Below, piece after piece: positions 1 through 10,700 of a DNA stretch of 64,000 bases. The notes beneath the pieces are model-generated. The model was not told the DNA's origin and did not search any database. It was given only the letters and a program-made list of their open reading frames with translations. Source of the DNA: Stictocephala bisonia. Lineage: Eukaryota > Arthropoda > Insecta > Hemiptera > Membracidae. A program made the position numbers and the translations under genes. The stretch covers positions 248,001-312,000 of the forward strand of contig JAQJVL010000113.1 of the NCBI GenBank assembly GCA_035578905.1, given 5' to 3'. The stretch's first letter is position 1, and each line of letters starts with the position of its first letter.

Positions 1-117
1 AAAGACGTTTTTCATTTCATTTCATTTCAAATCGACAAGTAAAAATATTGATAATCTTTTGCAATTGAAATTCTTTAGCAGTCCTGTTCTTAGTTGTAGT
101 AGGAGTAGGGCACTTGA

Positions 118-1265
118 CTGGTTCCGGAGTTTTCTCAACAGGTGAATGTGGGTGAATTTTTGAGAACACCATTACCAGTTACCGTAGGTGTCCTCAGGGG
201 TCAGTATTGTCCGCTACATTATTCGTCATTTTTATTAATAATTTGTTAGAATTAGATTTTCATGGACATTTAACTGAATTTGCCGACGATATTGCATTCT
301 TCTACTCAAATAAAAACGTTGTATCCCTAGAAGCAGAGATTTTTAATGATCTGAGTAAGTTACGAGTTTGGTGTCACTACAATAGAATGGAAGTAAATGT
401 GAAAAAAACAAAATACATACATTTTGGTTATAAAGGGTTTGATTTTCCAACCATTCAGAAATACCATTCGATTGATTGTACTTACACAGATAATTGTAAC
501 TACGAAGGAATTGAAAAGGTAACTAATTTTAAATATCTTGGAATAATTTTAGATGAGAAACTAAATTGGAAAAACACACTTTGGAAATACACAATAAAAT
601 AAAATTTTCCATAAGATCGTTTTACTGCCTGAAAAACTTATGTGACGAAAATTTGTTACGTTCTTTATATCGTGCCTTAGTACAATCACGATTACAATAT
701 GGTTCAGCTTGCTGAGGAGACACTTTTAAAAGTCACGTGAACTGGTTGAGAACAACACAACATTATTTTATACAATGTATGTATGACTGAGGTGTTACTG
801 TGGTGTATATAGTAAAAATTATAGTTAGTATAGTCTTGACAATTGCTATGCATTTATTGTAATGTTCCTGTCAATAAAATATTTGATTTGATTGATTTTA
901 TTAGATTAATTATGAATCAAAATAGACTAGTGAGTTCCTATCCGCTATATCAGCAACTAAAGATTTTACCTATGCAACACTTGTATGTATATAATGTCCT
1001 TAAATTATTCTACCAAAGGAGTGGGAATAGAATTACTGAAAAGTCTTCGTTCTGTACTAGAAATGTTACAAAAAATATGTTACGCACTCCAAAGGTGAAT
1101 AAAGCATTTTTTAGTCACTCCTTTAAGTATAAAGGCCCAACACTTTTTAATAGTCTACCAGCTAATATCAAGGAAAGCAATTTAATAAAGCCTTTTACAT
1201 CTAAATTAATAAGTTGGCTGTTTACCCAGTCAGATTTAAGCTGGTTGAATAATATTTTAGTGTAA
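118..1265 (+). pseudogene. Decayed non-LTR retrotransposon reverse transcriptase (Jockey/CR1-like), C-terminal half
   Basis: A reverse transcriptase remnant, broken by frameshifts and stops. From the start: a WFRSFL block (about 118-145) typical of the region before the active site; then PQGSV (192-206), out of frame with the preceding Gly-Val codons because one base is missing; then LFVIFINNLLEL and the catalytic FADD motif (about 280-295) within a 131-codon open stretch (207-602). After a frame change at about 600 the text resumes with LRSLYRALVQSRLQYGSAC, then TGA where Trp is usual, then GDTFK. A 140-codon open stretch (843-1265) carries the conserved C-terminal domain, with RTPKVNKAFFSHSFKYKGPT and LFNSLPANIKE followed by a final WLF-type block. 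The endonuclease and the N-terminal RT blocks lie before the window or are lost. Seen: motif order. Known: this arrangement is standard for Jockey/CR1-clade ORF2. Certainly not functional. Confidence 0.9.
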
Positions 1266-1710
1266 CTTTATAAAATTGTAGATATCTATTTTCTTTTATA
1301 TAGTCACAATAGTTACTTCGAAGTTTTGTCTTTCTTTGTAATAGAAATTCAAGATTTTGTGTGTTCTGTTTTATCCTTTGCTATTATGTAAGCTATAAAC
1401 AAACAGTATGTATAAAAATAATAAATGAATAAAATTAAGCAGAATTGTATTTTAGTTTATGTGTGCAGTTTCTATTATAAATTTATAAATGTTTATTTTG
1501 ATTTATTGTTCTGACGATAATTGCAGCAGATCCCTTGGGGTTTGGCACACAAAAACTGTTATTTAAGCGGCTAGACTGTTTCTGTTGTTGTACATATCAT
1601 AAAAATAGATAACAAAACTGGTCACGCTACAGGAAACTGTGGCCAGTATTACTCCTAAGTTGTACATTATTGTAAACATTTATTGAATGAATAAAATCAT
1701 TTATAATATC
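1266..1710 (+). mobile_element. Probable 3' UTR and tail of the non-LTR element
   Basis: A+T-rich sequence directly after the RT C-terminal frame, without coding potential. It contains two AATAAA-rich tails, one at about 1410-1437 and one at about 1680-1700 (TTATTGAATGAATAAAATC), either of which could be the element's 3' end. The piece between them (1500-1690) is somewhat less A+T-rich. The boundary is inferred. Confidence 0.45.
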
Positions 1711-2365
1711 ATTTATCACTATCAGTTACTAAAGATTTGGTGAACACTGGAAAAATTAATTGACGTTTTTTTGCCAGCCATGGTGAAAGTTATATATTTC
1801 TAACTAAATGTGTTTAGTATTTATTAATTATATTTCGTGTCTCAGGCCCAATAATTTTCAAAACAGGATATTTAAAAAGGAAAACACTAAATCAGGATTA
1901 AGTTTTTTTATTCAAATACAACATGTGATTTCAACATACACGTTTATAGGATTGTAATGATGGCTTTACAAAATAAAAAACTTTTAAAATATATGTTAAG
2001 TGTGGTTGTGAAAATAGCATACAATTTCTGAATAAAAATATTGAATACATTTTAAAATATCATATTCACAGTACCACACTCACCATTGTTATTTTCTATT
2101 GGTATAAGAAATTACCAATATAAATTACACGTCTTTATGAAAAATTAAAATTAAAAAAATTAGTGTCGCTTGGACCTAGTCCGGTACTGGTGAACTTCGA
2201 AGATGATGTACCTAAACGTGAAATCGGCATATCACAGGAAACGTATGTACAGTCAAAGAGCAAAAAAATGTAAAACATTCCTTTAATTTAGATTAGGTTT
2301 TTGTGTATTAGAACAAGTAAAAACAAACAAAATATTTCTATTATTCTATTGGTTATTAAATTATT
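1711..2365. other. Unassigned A+T-rich spacer
   Basis: No supported gene, RNA or recognisable repeat. Very A+T-rich with short homopolymer runs. Confidence 0.6.
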
Positions 2366-2835
2366 AAGTCGGCACTGGTGGCGCAGTGCTGTAACCCAGC
2401 TACATGGGGACAAAGTGTTTGGGAGATTGTAGGCGATAGGCTGGATGCTCGGTCCTCTTAATACCGACATGGCGTCCGCTTGATGGTTGCTATCGGCGTG
2501 GACACTACTAGAGAAGTCTGGGGTGTCCATGTTGGGTGATAATCATTGTGCGGATGTTGTGTGGGGGAGATAACTGAGTATCAGGCTTGTCAATTAGCTG
2601 AAAATCAGACCAGCACTATGTGGTTCGGACTCCACGTAAAGCTGTAGGTCCCTTAGTTGCCCTGGCTGTTGGGCTATTAATAAATTGCCCTTTCTGAGGA
2701 ACAGTTGAACTCAGTTAGTAGCCAGACTACTATCATCCACACTCATCGTACACTCATAAAAAAAAACCATTCATATTCGCCTTAAAATACGCACAACGTT
2801 GTGTCGGCGTCTCATATGTAAGAATGTAAGAATAT
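2366..2835 (+). mobile_element. SINE-like interspersed repeat (family 1, long copy)
   Basis: A moderately G+C-rich island in A+T-rich DNA. It starts with a tRNA-like head (ACTGGTGGCGCAGTGCTG, box A-like). Its 3' half (about 2640-2815) reads as the same family as the repeats at 37.3-37.6 kb and 56.8-57.0 kb: 'gctgttgggctattaat', 'ctttctgaggaacagt', 'cacactcat', 'catattcgcc', then a 'cggcgtc' end and an A/T-rich tail. A middle section (2571-2625) recurs inside both arms of the giant element (12885-12935). Non-coding and mobilised by a LINE in trans if it is a SINE. The 80-codon minus frame across it is a chance frame. Confidence 0.65.
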
Positions 2836-3463
2836 TTAGCAAATTTATTAATTTTTATTTATTTGTATTTGTGAATTTTAGGACATTACGTTTGTTGCGT
2901 GTTAATTTTGTTATTGTTGATCCTAAATATTTTATTGAGTTGTGTTGTTTTTTTTTTTTTTTTTTTTTTTGCTTTATTTCTAAGAGTTCTAGTATATACA
3001 ATTTTTTTTTTGTTACGATATTTAAAATGTTTATGGTTATTTTATTGTAGTTATCTAATCAATGTGTCAGATACAGAATGGTCCACAAGAAAATAAATAA
3101 ATGAAAATAATAGTAATAATATGACAAATAAAATGGTTTATTTATTGTTGAATAGTTTATTATAAAATGTATTTATAAATATATATTTTAAATAATAATT
3201 GTTATACAGAATTAATTGTAAATAAGTGCATACGGTTTTTCCTCAAAAAGCACAGCTGGAGAGATAAATAAGAAACTGCTTGCATCAATTGTATTTGCAA
3301 GTAATAAATATATTCGAATTTTAGAAAATATAAAATATTTTAATTACTGCCTAACACAACATCCAAGCTGTTTTTTTCTCTTTTTTTCTTTATAACAAGT
3401 CTGCATAGAAGTGAAATGAATATAGGAAGTTATAAAACACAGTGAACACATATTTGTTAGTGA
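2836..3463. other. Unassigned A+T-rich spacer with poly-T tract
   Basis: A long T run at about 2946-2970 and further short T runs. No gene or repeat family recognised. The short open frames here are T-run artefacts rich in Phe and Leu. Confidence 0.6.
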
Positions 3464-3753
3464 CGCAACCATGTGTTAGTGACGCAACCATAAGTTAGTG
3501 AAGCAACCATGTGTTAGTGACGCAATCATGTGTTGGTGACGCAACCGTGTGTTAGTGACGCATACGTGTGATAGTGGCGCAACCGTGTGCTAGTAGCGCA
3601 ACCGTGTGTTAGTGACTCAACCATGTGTTAGTGACGCATACGTGTGTTAGTGACTCAACCATGTGTTAGTGACTCAACCATGTGTTAGTGACGCAACCAT
3701 GTGTCAGTGACGCAACCATGTGTTAGTGACGCAACCATGTGTTATTAGATTTT
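3464..3753 (+). repeat. 19-bp minisatellite, about 15 copies
   Basis: Head-to-tail copies of GTGTTAGTGACGCAACCAT with sporadic changes: GACGCA to GACTCA, ATACGTG for ACCATGTG, and one 18-bp copy. No coding meaning is apparent. TGACGCA/TGACTCA recurs in every unit and the latter equals an AP-1 consensus, which may be coincidence. Confidence 0.93.
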
Positions 3754-5130
3754 AAATCCACTTTGGGGTTTAATTCCATTAGTTTCTGGCTAATTATTTT
3801 TGAACAAACCACACTGTATTGCCTCACTTTGGAAATTACTATGAAAAACTAGATAACCCTTTCTAACAATGAATTCCAACTTTCATACAGAAAATAAAAT
3901 ATAATGTTGTTATTGAAAGTTAATTTTTTTTGTAGAATTTAAAAAAAAAAATATTAGTTTTGGTGGTAGGTTGCTTATAGGCCTACAAGTCATCTCATGT
4001 TTTTGAACTTTAATATATTTGTTTCATTGTATAACTTATTTTATTAACTATTCGTTATTAATTAAATATAATTTATTAATATAGTACATCTTAATATATT
4101 GTTACATTTCTATTAAATAAAAATTGACTTTTTTATGAAAATTCGTTTGGACACATTTCCATTCCAACCCCGTTTTCAGAGGTCATTACAACAATTTTGA
4201 AAAAAATACTAATTTCTCTGTAGTTTATTTGTGTAGAGATCTGACAGATTAATTAAGTGTACTTTTGTGGAAATATAATGAGGGTGAAAGGTAAGTGAAC
4301 TCGCTTGACATATATATGTGTTAATAGTACCTAGTTTGTATTAGGTACCTTCCTATCTAAGAACTGGGACAGCTAGTTTAGCAGAATGGATGACAAAGTC
4401 TGGCACTAACCGACCAGGATGAGTCAGTACAAGTTGAAACGATCTGGCATGAACCAGTACGGGATGCTGATGATCACATATTATGTTCACGGCTAATAAT
4501 AATAATCAATTATTATACCTTATATAAAATAAACAAATAACTATTCGATAGTTTAATTGACGTTACATCATTTATATTCTATTTTAGCTGTGAAAATAAT
4601 TATTAATAGAAAAAACAAAACAAAAGTAATGAGTTGGTCATCGAATATATAAATGACAATATATTTAATAAATTCCACTACAACAATGAAGAGGTCTCAA
4701 ACAATGTGTGAAATGCACTGGACCCACAAAGTTTGGAAGTCAGTGGAGAGGGGTAGATAAACTGGAGGGGGATGCAGTCTAATGCTTCGTTATGTAGATT
4801 ACGTACGTCCTTTGTCTTTGGTCTAACTTCGATGTTGTGGACTGAGTATTATACAGTGCATGATAAATATTGAGATATTGCAGACTACTAGCACTGGTAA
4901 CTAATATGGCGTTTGTATGTACAAAAACGGTAAACATATTTTAAAAGTTTAATTTATTAATTAGTATTTTTAAAAGAATAAGCAATCCTCTGACAAATAA
5001 TATTATTCCAAAAATTAGTAAATAGAAGTATTATGGTGGCATTAATATATTTTAAACTATTATTTTAACTCTATGAAGAGTCTTGTTTTATTATAATGAT
5101 ACATACATAATATGCTAATACAAGCTTTTT
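3754..5130. other. Unassigned A+T-rich region with a satellite-related fragment
   Basis: Mostly featureless. About 4731-4835 resembles other repeats in the window: the TATGTAGATTACGT...CCTTTGTCTTTGG block (about 4791-4822) matches the 163-bp satellite at 25.3 kb, and the preceding GTTTGGAAGT...GGAGAGG piece resembles about 32852-32880. It is probably a dispersed fragment of the same repeat family. Confidence 0.5.
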
Positions 5131-5345
5131 ATCCGGTGGTCGAGCGGTCTCCCAGTGCAGGTTTGATTGGCCTTGACTTTAAGAAGTTCAGTATATGTCT
5201 GTAATGTTCACCTTCCACTGCACTGGTTCGCTCCCTTACTTTGTCTGAACTAGTTCCTCGCACAGATCAATACTCTATGGAGTATGGGCAGAATAAGGAT
5301 AAGGAGACGGTCCTCTACATAGGAAAAGTAAAGTTTCAAGTAAAA
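5131..5345 (+). mobile_element. tRNA-derived SINE-like repeat (family 2)
   Basis: Starts with GGTGGTCGAGCGGTCTCCC, a strong match to the D-arm/box A of class II tRNAs (Leu/Ser type). A degenerate box B-like ACTGGTTCGCTCCC follows at about 5220-5235. The sequence is distinctly more G+C-rich than its flanks. No other copy was recognised in the window. Likely a pol III-derived SINE or a tRNA fossil; it does not fold as an intact tRNA by inspection. Confidence 0.5.
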
Positions 5346-6138
5346 GTTAACACTACAATTGATTGTCATATTTTCTTCATAAATCTCATTTAACGATGTA
5401 AATAGTCGTATGCATTACACTATTTACCTTAAGTCCACTAAATAAAATTAAAATTTCGGTTGGAATTAGCCATAATAAATACGTAAAGACAGCATTATAT
5501 TAATTTTTTTATAAAATGTAACAATTTTCAATTATTACTCTAAAATATTAAGAATAAAACGCGTTTTATGGATTTTTAAATAACAGTTAGTTTTAGTTCT
5601 TTATCAAGCTGAATATCTTTTTTCATCTAAATTAGTTTAATTCTTTAGTGTTTTGAATACACCTAAAAATTCGTAAACCAAATCACAGAGGGATTCTAAA
5701 AGTATCCTTTTATAAAGGAAATTAAGTAAATTTTGTACCGAAGGATATCATAATAGCACTACCCCCCAAGTGTTCCCGGTTATTCCTAAGAATCCAAATA
5801 AATAAAAAGTTTAATTTCTTTATTTATACAATAATTTTGCCTTCTACAACATGATCTCTATTATGAAAACTCTCTTTATAAATGAGTTTTTAGCTATTTT
5901 GGTGTAACTGACTTAAAATTATATATAACTACATATATTGAAAGACAGAATGGAGCTATTTTTTGATAAATCATAGATTCAGATGTTCCTTCTTTTCACT
6001 GATATATAAATACTCTACTAAATATTAATAACTTTTTATAAACATCAACCTATGTAAATGCTTTTCTAAACCTCAGTCCCTTCTTTATGATCGTATTTTT
6101 TTTAAAAAGTATTAACAAAAATCTCTATAAATAATGTA
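5346..6138. other. Unassigned A+T-rich spacer
   Basis: No gene or repeat family recognised. Confidence 0.6.
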
Positions 6139-6633
6139 TATACTTATTTACTTACTTACTTACTTACTTATTTACTTTTACTTACTTCCTTGCTTGCTTG
6201 CTTGCCTGCTTGAATGCTTGCCTGCTTGCTTGCTTGCCTGCTTGCTTGCTTGCCTGCTTGCTTGCTTGCTTACTTACTTACTTTTACTTACTTACTTACT
6301 TTCACTTACTTACTTTTACTTACTTACTTACTTTTACTTACTTACTTACTTACTTGCTTACTTCCTTGCTTGCTTGCTTGCCTGCTTGAATGCTTGCCTG
6401 CTTGCTTGCTTGCCTGCTTGCTTGCTTGCCTGCTTGCTTGCTTGCTTACTTACTTACTTTTACTTACTTACTTACTTACTTTCACTTACTTACTTTTACT
6501 TACTTACTTACTTTTACTTACTTACTTACTTTTACTTACTTACTTACTTTTACTTACTTTTACTTACTTACTTACTTACTTACTTTTACTTACTTACTTA
6601 CTTTTACTTACTTACTTTTACTTACTTTTACTT
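6139..6633 (+). repeat. Compound tetranucleotide field (CTTA/CTTG/CCTG/TTTA)n with higher-order repeat
   Basis: Runs of ACTT, GCTT and GCCT tetramers interrupted by TTTTACTT and TTTCACTT. A G-containing block at about 6186-6270 recurs at about 6361-6445, so a higher-order unit of roughly 175 bp was duplicated. The open frames of 230-310 codons here (Leu-Thr-Tyr and Leu-Ala-Cys polymers) exist only because the period has no stop in these frames; they are not genes. Confidence 0.95.
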
Positions 6634-7046
6634 ACTCACTCACTCACTCACTCACTCACTCACTCACTCACTCACTCACTCACTCACTCACTCACTCACT
6701 CACTCACTCACTCACTCACTCACTCACTCACTCACTCACTCACTCACTCACTCACTCACTCACTCACTCACTCACTCACTCACTCACTCACTCACTCACT
6801 CACTCACTCACTCACTCACTCACTCACTCACTCACTCACTCACTCACTCACTCACTCACTCACTCACTCACTCACTCACTCACTCACTCACTCACTCACT
6901 CACTCACTCACTCACTCACTCACTCACTCACTCACTCACTCACTCACTCACTCACTCACTCACTCACTCACTCACTCACTCACTCACTCACTCACTCACT
7001 CACTCACTCACTCACTCACTTACTTACTTACTTACTTACTTACTTC
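6634..7046 (+). repeat. (CACT)n microsatellite, nearly 100 uninterrupted units
   Basis: About 385 bp of pure ACTC/CACT tetramer with no visible interruption, returning to ACTT units at about 7020-7046. Read in frame it gives a Ser-Leu-Thr-His polymer. Its purity implies recent expansion. The exact length may be limited by assembly. Confidence 0.97.
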
Positions 7047-7555
7047 ATCTATGTAAGTGTATTTAAGAATGTCAATACATTTTAAAAAATTGTATAGTTG
7101 TTAATCATGACAAATATTTGAAATTGCTAAACATCCATTAATAAAAAGCTGTTTCAGAATTCATATTATTAATTTTGTTAAGGGGAAAGTATGAAATTTT
7201 AAATTTGCTCTGTGTTTAATTTTAAATACAGCAAACTGTCTGGCTCGTGGCGTAATTGATGTACTTTAATTTTATCAATTTAATATAAAAACCAAATAAA
7301 TATAGACAATAATTGTGTACTTACTCAGTTATATCAAGGTTTCTTGATTATATCTGCATGATTTACACAGAAAACAACCATTTAAAGCAATCCAATATAG
7401 TTTTTGTAGGAGTAGGTATATTAAATTAGGTCATAAAAGTTGATTTACTTTATTCTAAAAATAAGTTATATACAGAAGTTTGAACATTTATGTTTCCTAT
7501 ATCTCAAAAACAGTTAGCTTTATCTATTGCTCGCGCTTGGATATAAATTACGTAC
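7047..7555. other. Unassigned A+T-rich spacer
   Basis: Nothing recognised, except that TTAAATTAGGTCATAAAAGTT (about 7420-7440) recurs with changes just right of the next minisatellite (about 7815-7835), giving a loose direct repeat around it. Confidence 0.5.
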
Positions 7556-7702
7556 TCAATACCACAGTACGTGTATGGGCGGGCTGGTGGGTCAATACCA
7601 CCGTACGTGTATGGGTGGGCTGGTGGGGCAATACCACAGTACGTGTATGGGTGGGCGGGTGGGTCAATACCACAGTACGTGTATGGGTGGGCGGGTGGGT
7701 AA
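7556..7702 (+). repeat. 36-bp G-rich minisatellite, 4 copies, with perfect G-quadruplex motifs
   Basis: Units of the type CAATACCACAGTACGTGTAT followed by a G-rich block. Two units contain GGGTGGGCGGGTGGG exactly (7649-7663 and 7685-7699), four G3 tracts with 1-nt loops. The same minisatellite family occurs at 29.15-29.4 kb and 30.98-31.16 kb. The open frames on both strands result from the period being a multiple of 3. Confidence 0.95.
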
Positions 7703-8743
7703 ACGTAAACGTACATTCCGGGTGCATATATGTAATACACTACTGCTGTAATACGGGGGGTATATAGCTTATCGGGTATACAGCTTATCGGCAACATTTA
7801 CAAGTTACCCTATAGTTAAATTAGGTCGTAAAGTTGGCTAGCCATGATATTCTATATCATAGGCAGTGACAAGTAAAATTAAAACACTCAAACGCATTTT
7901 CCCCCTAAAATGTTATTTATAGTCTTTTATTATTTTTTATTTTAATTTTATTGAACTCCAAACCTGGTATCATTTTCTAATTTACATATTTTTAATTTCA
8001 TATTTTATACTTTTTTATTTCTAAAACATTTATAACAGTATAATTTGTTTATAACAATAAATGTTTTGACATTTATTTCTTCTTCGTGTTTATTTTCAAT
8101 AAAGTTCCAACATTTACCAAGAACATTATTATTAGACCGTACTCCTATAAAATAGCTGAGAAAATGTTGTCTATTAGGAAATTGTGATATTGTAGAAACA
8201 CCTTTTAATTTAACCATAATATTTTGTATGTGTTAAGTTTAATAACAAAGTTTTTATTTTATATTATTCTATTTCTTATTGACAAATAGCTAAAAAATTT
8301 AAATAATATTTCTAAAATACGCAACAACAATAATACACAACCACCCCTTTGTTAGCAGGTGTTCTATGGGGATGGGAGAACATCTCCAACCTGAAGGCAG
8401 GTTGACTGACACGTAATCATGCTCGGAGTTTTTTATAATGTTAGCCGTTTGAAAGCAATGTTAACTTACACCTTATTGAAATACAGATAAAAATCAAAAA
8501 ATTAAAAAATAGGGTTAGTGAAAAGCAAAATAAATTGTATTAAAATCTATCTAAACGTGTTGATACCATAACATTGTTATCTGTGTTTATTTTATTTTAT
8601 TTATTATTTTTTTCTAGCATTATTCTTGCTGAAATCCGTAATTATTCCGTTGTTTCATGATCTAAAAACGGAAACACTAGATAACCTGTTTAAAGGTTTC
8701 TACCAGATTTGCTGTACAGGAGTATGTATTTTATTATTGCAAG
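7703..8743. other. Unassigned A+T-rich spacer left of the giant element
   Basis: No supported gene. A 70-codon minus frame (8005-8217) has no recognisable feature. A slightly G+C-richer patch at 8340-8415 was not assigned. Confidence 0.55.
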
Positions 8744-8749
8744 TGTCAG
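8744..8749 (+). repeat. Left target-site duplication TGTCAG
   Basis: TGTCAG ends exactly where the inverted repeat begins (8750) and is repeated exactly at 21721-21726 where the other arm ends. A 6-bp duplication is the length known for Polinton/Maverick integration. Confidence 0.88.
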
Positions 8750-8780
8750 AGTAGTGTAAAACGCGGGTTCTGGGAGACCT

Positions 8781-9103
8781 TTTGACCTCTGTTATCAGTG
8801 TTATCACCACGTGTTGACCCCAGAGGTCAACTTTACTATTGTTTACAACTGATAATCAGCAAGGTCGTTGACCTTTCATTGATAATCACCACGTGGTGAC
8901 CTTGAAGGTCAAGTTTACTACGAGCACGTGGACCCCCCGCGACGTTGTCGTAGGTCAGTGTTGTTTTGGTGTGACGTCATACCGTTTTCGCGCTCTTTTT
9001 TCTGTCAGTAGTACACACATACTATTGTTTACTACAAGCACGTGGACCCCCCGCGATGACGTTGTCCTAGGTCAGTGTTGTTTTGGTGTGACGTCACGCC
9101 GTA
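8781..9103 (+). promoter_or_regulatory. Terminal cluster of palindromic factor-binding motifs (left arm)
   Basis: Seen: GTTGACCCCAGAGGTCAAC (8813-8831), AAGGTCGTTGACCTT (8861-8875, an inverted repeat of AGGTCA-type half sites with one spacer base, one mismatch), CACCACGTGGTG (8887-8898, perfect palindrome with an E-box), TGACCTTGAAGGTCA (8897-8911, perfect odd palindrome), and two TGACGTCA (CRE) sites at 8972-8979 and 9089-9096. A module of about 75 bp containing AGCACGTGGACCCCCCGCGA and the CRE is directly duplicated (8913-8985 and 9027-9102). Known: IR-1 AGGTCA sites bind ecdysone-receptor-type nuclear receptors and TGACGTCA binds CREB/ATF. Inferred: promoter, enhancer or transposase/host-factor binding at the tip. 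Confidence 0.6.
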
Positions 9104-9160
9104 TTTATTAAAATTAATTGTATTTATTTGAATTGCTGTGGCAAAAAGTGTCGAAGACCG

Positions 9161-9225
9161 GTGCCGGGATCGATCCTAGAACCTTCCGTTTGTGAAACGG
9201 AGTCGATACCACCGCAGCACAGTGA
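9161..9225 (-). ncRNA. tRNA-like (Val-CAC type) pol III unit, degenerate, left arm
   Basis: Read on the minus strand: TGCTGCGGTGGTATCGAC (box A/D-arm-like), then TCCGT-TTCACAA-ACGGA, a perfect 5-bp anticodon stem with a 7-nt loop showing CAC (Val), then AGGATCGATCCCGG, box B-like. The T stem pairs poorly and no full acceptor stem is evident, so it is more likely a tRNA-derived or SINE-head promoter than a functional tRNA. The identical copy is in the right arm. Confidence 0.5.
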
Positions 9226-9294
9226 CACACCCGAGAGGGTAACGTAAGTAGCGGCAGAAGAACGTGTGTGGCTTCGTTCGCTTCGCTCGACGAG

Positions 9295-10700
9295 CCACGT
9301 TATACTATATGAAATGTATTTTTAATTCGTATTTAATATAGTATTAATTTGTTCAGATGTGAAAAAAAAGTCTGTTGGTTTGTCGTCTGCTCCTCAGCTG
9401 ATGTGATGCCATATGAAAGATGCAAAAAAAATTTCTGTTTTTCTTTATACTATATAAAATGTACCAACTGTTTTTTCGCAGTGTTACCAACTCGCACGAT
9501 TAATTGCAAAAAAATATCTCAGTGCTGCCAACTCACACGATTTATTACATTATACTATAATAAATACATATACGATTATTAAATTATACTATATTAAATA
9601 CAAACACGTTTTTCGGTGTTACAGTAATATTAATTTAAATTCGTTATCCTTTTACGTTAAAACTATAATAAATACAATTTTTCCACAATAATTCGTATTT
9701 AATATAGTATTAATGACCATTCCAACCGAAAAAAAATCAGTTTCTCTTTATACTATATAAAATGTACGAATTGTTTTTTCGCAGTGTTACCAACTCGCAC
9801 GATTAATTGGAAAAAAAATATATGTCAGTGCTACCAACTCACACGATTTATTACATTATACTATAATAAATACATATACGATTATTAAATTATACTATAT
9901 TAAATACAAACGCGTTTTTTCGGTGTTACAGTAATATTAATTTAAATTCGTTATCCTTTTTTACGTTAAAACTATAATAAATACATATACGATTATTAAA
10001 TTATACTATATTAAATACAAACGCGTTAATACATACGTTAAAACTGGTCGTTAAGTATTAGGAGAACAGAACTTGGTAAGAACTCTGAACTCGACCATTG
10101 GCGCAATAATTTGTATTTAATATAGTATTAATTTGTTCTGACCATTTAAACCAGATGTAAAAAAAAATCTGTTGGTTTTAGTACCAGCTGATGTGGTTCG
10201 CTTCGCTTACGCCGAGCCAGATGCATTAGTACTATATAAAATGTATTTTTCTAATAATTCGTATTTAATATAGTATTAGTTTGTTCAAACAAAATCGGTT
10301 TTTCTTTATATTATATAAAATGTACCAACTGTTTTTTCACAGTGTTGCTAACTCACACGATTATTTGCATTATACTATATAAAATACATATATATATATG
10401 ATTTTTTTCTCTTTTTTAATAAATACAAATGCGTTTTTCGGTGTTACAGTAATATTATTTTACCTTGTTTTCCTTCACATATAATGTATATAGCCAACTT
10501 ATGCTTTCATTCGTAGTATACTATAATAAATCTGTGTACTATAAAAAGTGCATCGATATTTATTCTTTGTCACGTTATAATATAATAATTGTTATGACGA
10601 TAAATTTAAACAGATTAAAAAGGATTCTGGTTTTTCTGTGTACATATTTTATTTCAATATTATACTTATATACTATATGAAGTACATTGTTCATAATAAA
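9295..10700. repeat. Array of TTATACTATA / TATAGTATAA motifs with about 300-bp tandem units (left arm)
   Basis: At least 15 occurrences of TATACTATA(A/T) or its complement, embedded in TTTAATATAGTATTAA and TATACTATATAAAATGTA contexts. Larger units recur: GTTTTTTCGCAGTGTTACCA ... CACGATTTATTACATTATAC ... TTCGGTGTTACAGTAATATT at about 9465-9660, 9770-9965 and a partial one at 10330-10460. A+T-rich, with motifs in both orientations. Role unknown; candidates are binding sites, promoters or replication-type repeats. Some copies equal TTATAGTAT on one strand (e.g. 9552-9560), the published late-promoter motif of insect nudiviruses; this may be chance. Confidence 0.8.

Noticed and set aside
3464..3753. 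Possible CRISPR-like array of short repeats
   Set aside because: There are no spacers. It is a head-to-tail 19-bp minisatellite in a eukaryotic context.
6134..7085. Long plus-strand frames of 231-310 codons in the tetranucleotide field
   Set aside because: Pure Leu-Thr-Tyr, Leu-Ala-Cys and Ser-Leu-Thr-His polymers that exist because the repeat lacks stops in all three plus frames.
10465..10680. Frames of 68-77 codons conserved in both arms (e.g. 9349-9582, 10465-10680, 11322-11592 and their mirrors)
   Set aside because: Their conservation only reflects near-identity of the arms. They lie in A+T-rich motif arrays and show no domain or codon-selection signal.
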